Positions 8,344 through 10,016 of a DNA stretch of 10,016 nucleotides are shown one piece after another (the first letter of the stretch is position 1; each line of letters starts with the position of its first letter). Location of the stretch: assembly GCA_004151065.3 (NCBI GenBank), contig NWUY0303935240.1, positions 1-10,016 of the forward strand, written 5' to 3'. The DNA comes from Larix sibirica (lineage: Eukaryota; Streptophyta; Pinopsida; Pinales; Pinaceae). The notes under the pieces are model-generated. The model saw only the letters and a list, made by a program, of their open reading frames with translations. It searched no databases and had not been told where the DNA came from. A program made the translations under genes and the position numbers.

Positions 8344-9413
8344 TATATTTCGCCACCCACAATTCATGCCATGCTTTTCTTACTAGCGTATATCCCGCAA
8401 CTAGCTCCATTCATCCCTGTGACATTTCCAATAGTATTGTATGAGATCTTTCATCTCAAATTTTGTAGCTTTGTTCAATTTAAAGCATCTCATTGACCGT
8501 TCCAAGTCATGTCTCGTAGTGAATGAATATTTTGATGTCGCACTCATGGTCGATATTGCAGGGGTCATATTGAATAAACATTTCAAGAAATACCGATAGT
8601 TTCTCGGCAATAGTAGCCCTTCTATTCTCCCCACATCGCACTCTATCAAGATACCCTTCTCCCACCGAAACATAAATTGGGATTTTGAGAGAGTCAAGGA
8701 TACAAGCTAAGGTAGTTCCACTAAATTTTTGGGTGTTTGTGCTTGCTCTCCATCTTAGTTTTGAATATATATTTGATGCATGGAGGTATTCCTTGTGAAG
8801 GTCGGTATTTGATTGGGCCGCCGAGTAGCTACCTTCCTTTTTTGATGGATTCTTCAGCAATAAAGGTTATGTGGATCAAGGATATTCTACCGAGTTTGTT
8901 CACTAACACATCACGACAAGTAAAAGTACAATCTTCCTTGTAGTTTTCCACACATTGTTGGTTGAATTCTCTCCAGTGCAAATGTTGATGAGAGAAAAAC
9001 ATAGTACCGGAATTGGTTTCTCATATTAAATCCTGATTGCAAAAGGAGAATAAAATATGAACCACAAGATCTCATGAGTGAGTTGTCTGTAAGAAATGGT
9101 TATAACACTGCATCATGAAACCCCACTTTTTAGAAGTAAGGAAATGCCTCATATCTATGACCTAAGGGAATAGACAACTTCAACAAGCATACTTAAGCTT
9201 AGTGTGAAGAGGAACAAGTGGAGGTTCATTCATTTCCAGGATTTTGAGAGCCGACGGAAGTCTCTAGGATATGCAACATCATCCTTGTTACTTTCTTCTT
9301 TCCTCATTATTCATTGTGAAAGTCACATAACTTCTATTATTTTTGAAAATCTATGATAGGAAAAGGGTAGATATGAACTAATCCCCCTTGTTTGTACTCT
9401 TCTATACAAATGA

Positions 9414-9419
9414 AATAAA
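9414..9419 (+). promoter_or_regulatory. Candidate polyadenylation signal AATAAA, 3' LTR
   Basis: AATAAA sits in a conserved context shared with 2541-2546 of the 5' LTR. In the 3' LTR this would be the copy that ends the element RNA. The motif is frequent by chance in AT-rich sequence, so confidence is low. Confidence 0.3.
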
Positions 9420-9925
9420 ATTGTTGGGCATTTTGGAAACATGACCGAGCCAATTATGCCATTAGGTTTCTATATCAGAAGCATTTTTATATGGTATGTA
9501 ATTTTATTTCAAAGAAATAGATAAGTCTCCATCTGAGTGCCTAATTCACATGGATCAGAAATTTATTATGCCTGTGTGATTTCCCAATAGTTCTCTTCAA
9601 TGCATTTTAATGAATAGTCGACAACGATTTCTTATTGAAATGTATTTCATGATTGTTGTTCTTCTTTTCAAGAATTGGGTTATGATTAAGGTGGCATGAC
9701 TACCCTTTCTTTGAGATTTCTTTATTTTGGAATAGTTATGCTTAGTTTTAAAAAAAATCAACACTCACATTTACTTGCATGATTGAGATTCCCCCCCACT
9801 CACATCATATTTTAGTTGTAAATCCAGTCAAATTTTTCATGCATATTTGAAAGGTACCTAAGGTGAAAGACTAGGATTCATATCTCCTATTTTTTTACGG
9901 TTCCCTCACTTGGTCAGAGGACTGG

Positions 9926-10016
9926 CCTCTAATCCAGGTGCATCTAGTCCATCAAAATCACCCACAGATCAAACCCAACCTAGGCCACAACAACCCTCAA
10001 CTGGTTGGATTTTGGG
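9926..10016. other. Right-hand sequence of different composition
   Basis: About 49 percent of bases are G or C, clearly above the AT-rich element. The sequence has no match after the 5' LTR (3043-3135). The + frame from 9925 stays open to the window end and encodes a P/S/T/Q-rich peptide (ASNPGASSPSKSPTDQTQPR and on). It could be host sequence, or the edge of another element such as the low-complexity part of a Copia-type polyprotein; nothing in 91 bases decides this. Confidence 0.4.

Larger units (their letters stand above)
272..9925 (+). mobile_element. Degenerate, internally deleted Ty3/gypsy LTR retrotransposon
   Basis: The element has two long direct repeats of about 2.7-2.8 kb flanking a roughly 4.2 kb interior. 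The interior carries, in order, gag, a gag-pol linker, an aspartic protease and the integrase C-terminal end, all on the + strand. Protease upstream of the integrase tail fits either superfamily, but the gag type and the integrase tail, with its GKH..FDDLW..PF.I block and a later NGR.LKPFF block, point to Ty3/gypsy. Reverse transcriptase, RNase H and the integrase zinc finger and catalytic core are missing. Stops and frameshifts in every coding part, and LTR divergence of about 10-30 percent, show an old non-autonomous copy. The left end is well placed by TGTTGTCAC starting both LTRs; the right end is uncertain and may lie beyond 9925. Confidence 0.85.
7226..9925 (+). repeat. 3' long terminal repeat (right end uncertain)
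   Basis: This is the partner of 272-3042. Divergence is uneven: about 18 of the first 64 bases differ, but only 12 of 129 differ at 8167-8295 against 1231-1359. Many differences are transitions, as expected from decay of methylated plant DNA. Homology stops near 9925, where the sequence turns GC-richer. No CA end with an inverted repeat to TGTTG is evident there, so the LTR may be cut by another insertion or the real end may be masked by divergence. The overlapping minus-strand frames at 8401-8697 and 8507-8860 are not open in the 5' copy and are not called. Confidence 0.8.

Noticed and set aside
8401-8860. Overlapping minus-strand frames of 98 and 117 codons in the 3' LTR
   Set aside because: The 5' LTR copy does not hold matching open frames, the peptides match no family I know, and the region is the divergent LTR interior.

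Overview
The window looks like intergenic DNA from a large, AT-rich plant genome. It is dominated by one old, defective LTR retrotransposon of the Ty3/gypsy superfamily on the + strand. The gag, protease and integrase-tail remnants resemble Ty3/gypsy elements of plants, possibly gymnosperms; that taxonomic reading rests on family resemblance and is an inference. No intact host gene, tRNA or rRNA gene, CRISPR array or bacterial-style operon is visible.

Layout. 1-271 is the left flank. 272-3042 is the 5' LTR, which starts TGTTGTCAC. 3043-3885 is a non-coding leader with two weak primer-binding-site candidates. 3886-4796 is a broken gag, and 4797-5556 is a broken gag-pol linker. 5557-6057 is a retropepsin-type protease frame whose catalytic motif is damaged. 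6058-6358 is residual pol or unassigned sequence. 6359-6585 is a small mosaic tandem repeat. 6640-6989 is the C-terminal end of an integrase. 6990-7225 is the 3' untranslated spacer with a polypurine tract. 7226-9925 is the 3' LTR, matching the 5' LTR at a fixed offset of 6954 bases near its start and 6883 bases near its end. 9926-10016 is sequence of different composition with no counterpart after the 5' LTR.

The parts once worked as one transposon. The LTR promoter (CCAAT and TATA motifs kept at the same 78-base spacing in both LTRs) drove a genomic RNA, gag built the particle, the protease matured it, and the polypurine tract primed plus-strand DNA. Reverse transcriptase, RNase H and the integrase catalytic core are absent: only about 500 bases separate the protease end from the integrase tail. 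Gag has at least three in-frame stops and a frameshift. The LTRs differ by roughly 10 to 30 percent depending on the stretch, so the insertion is old and cannot move by itself.

The parts most worth a second look are the young-looking mosaic minisatellite at the pol deletion, the uneven divergence of the two LTRs with a well-preserved promoter block and a perfect 14-base palindrome, the abrupt loss of LTR homology near 9925, and a paired 60-codon open frame inside both LTRs. I found no convincing new biological system.
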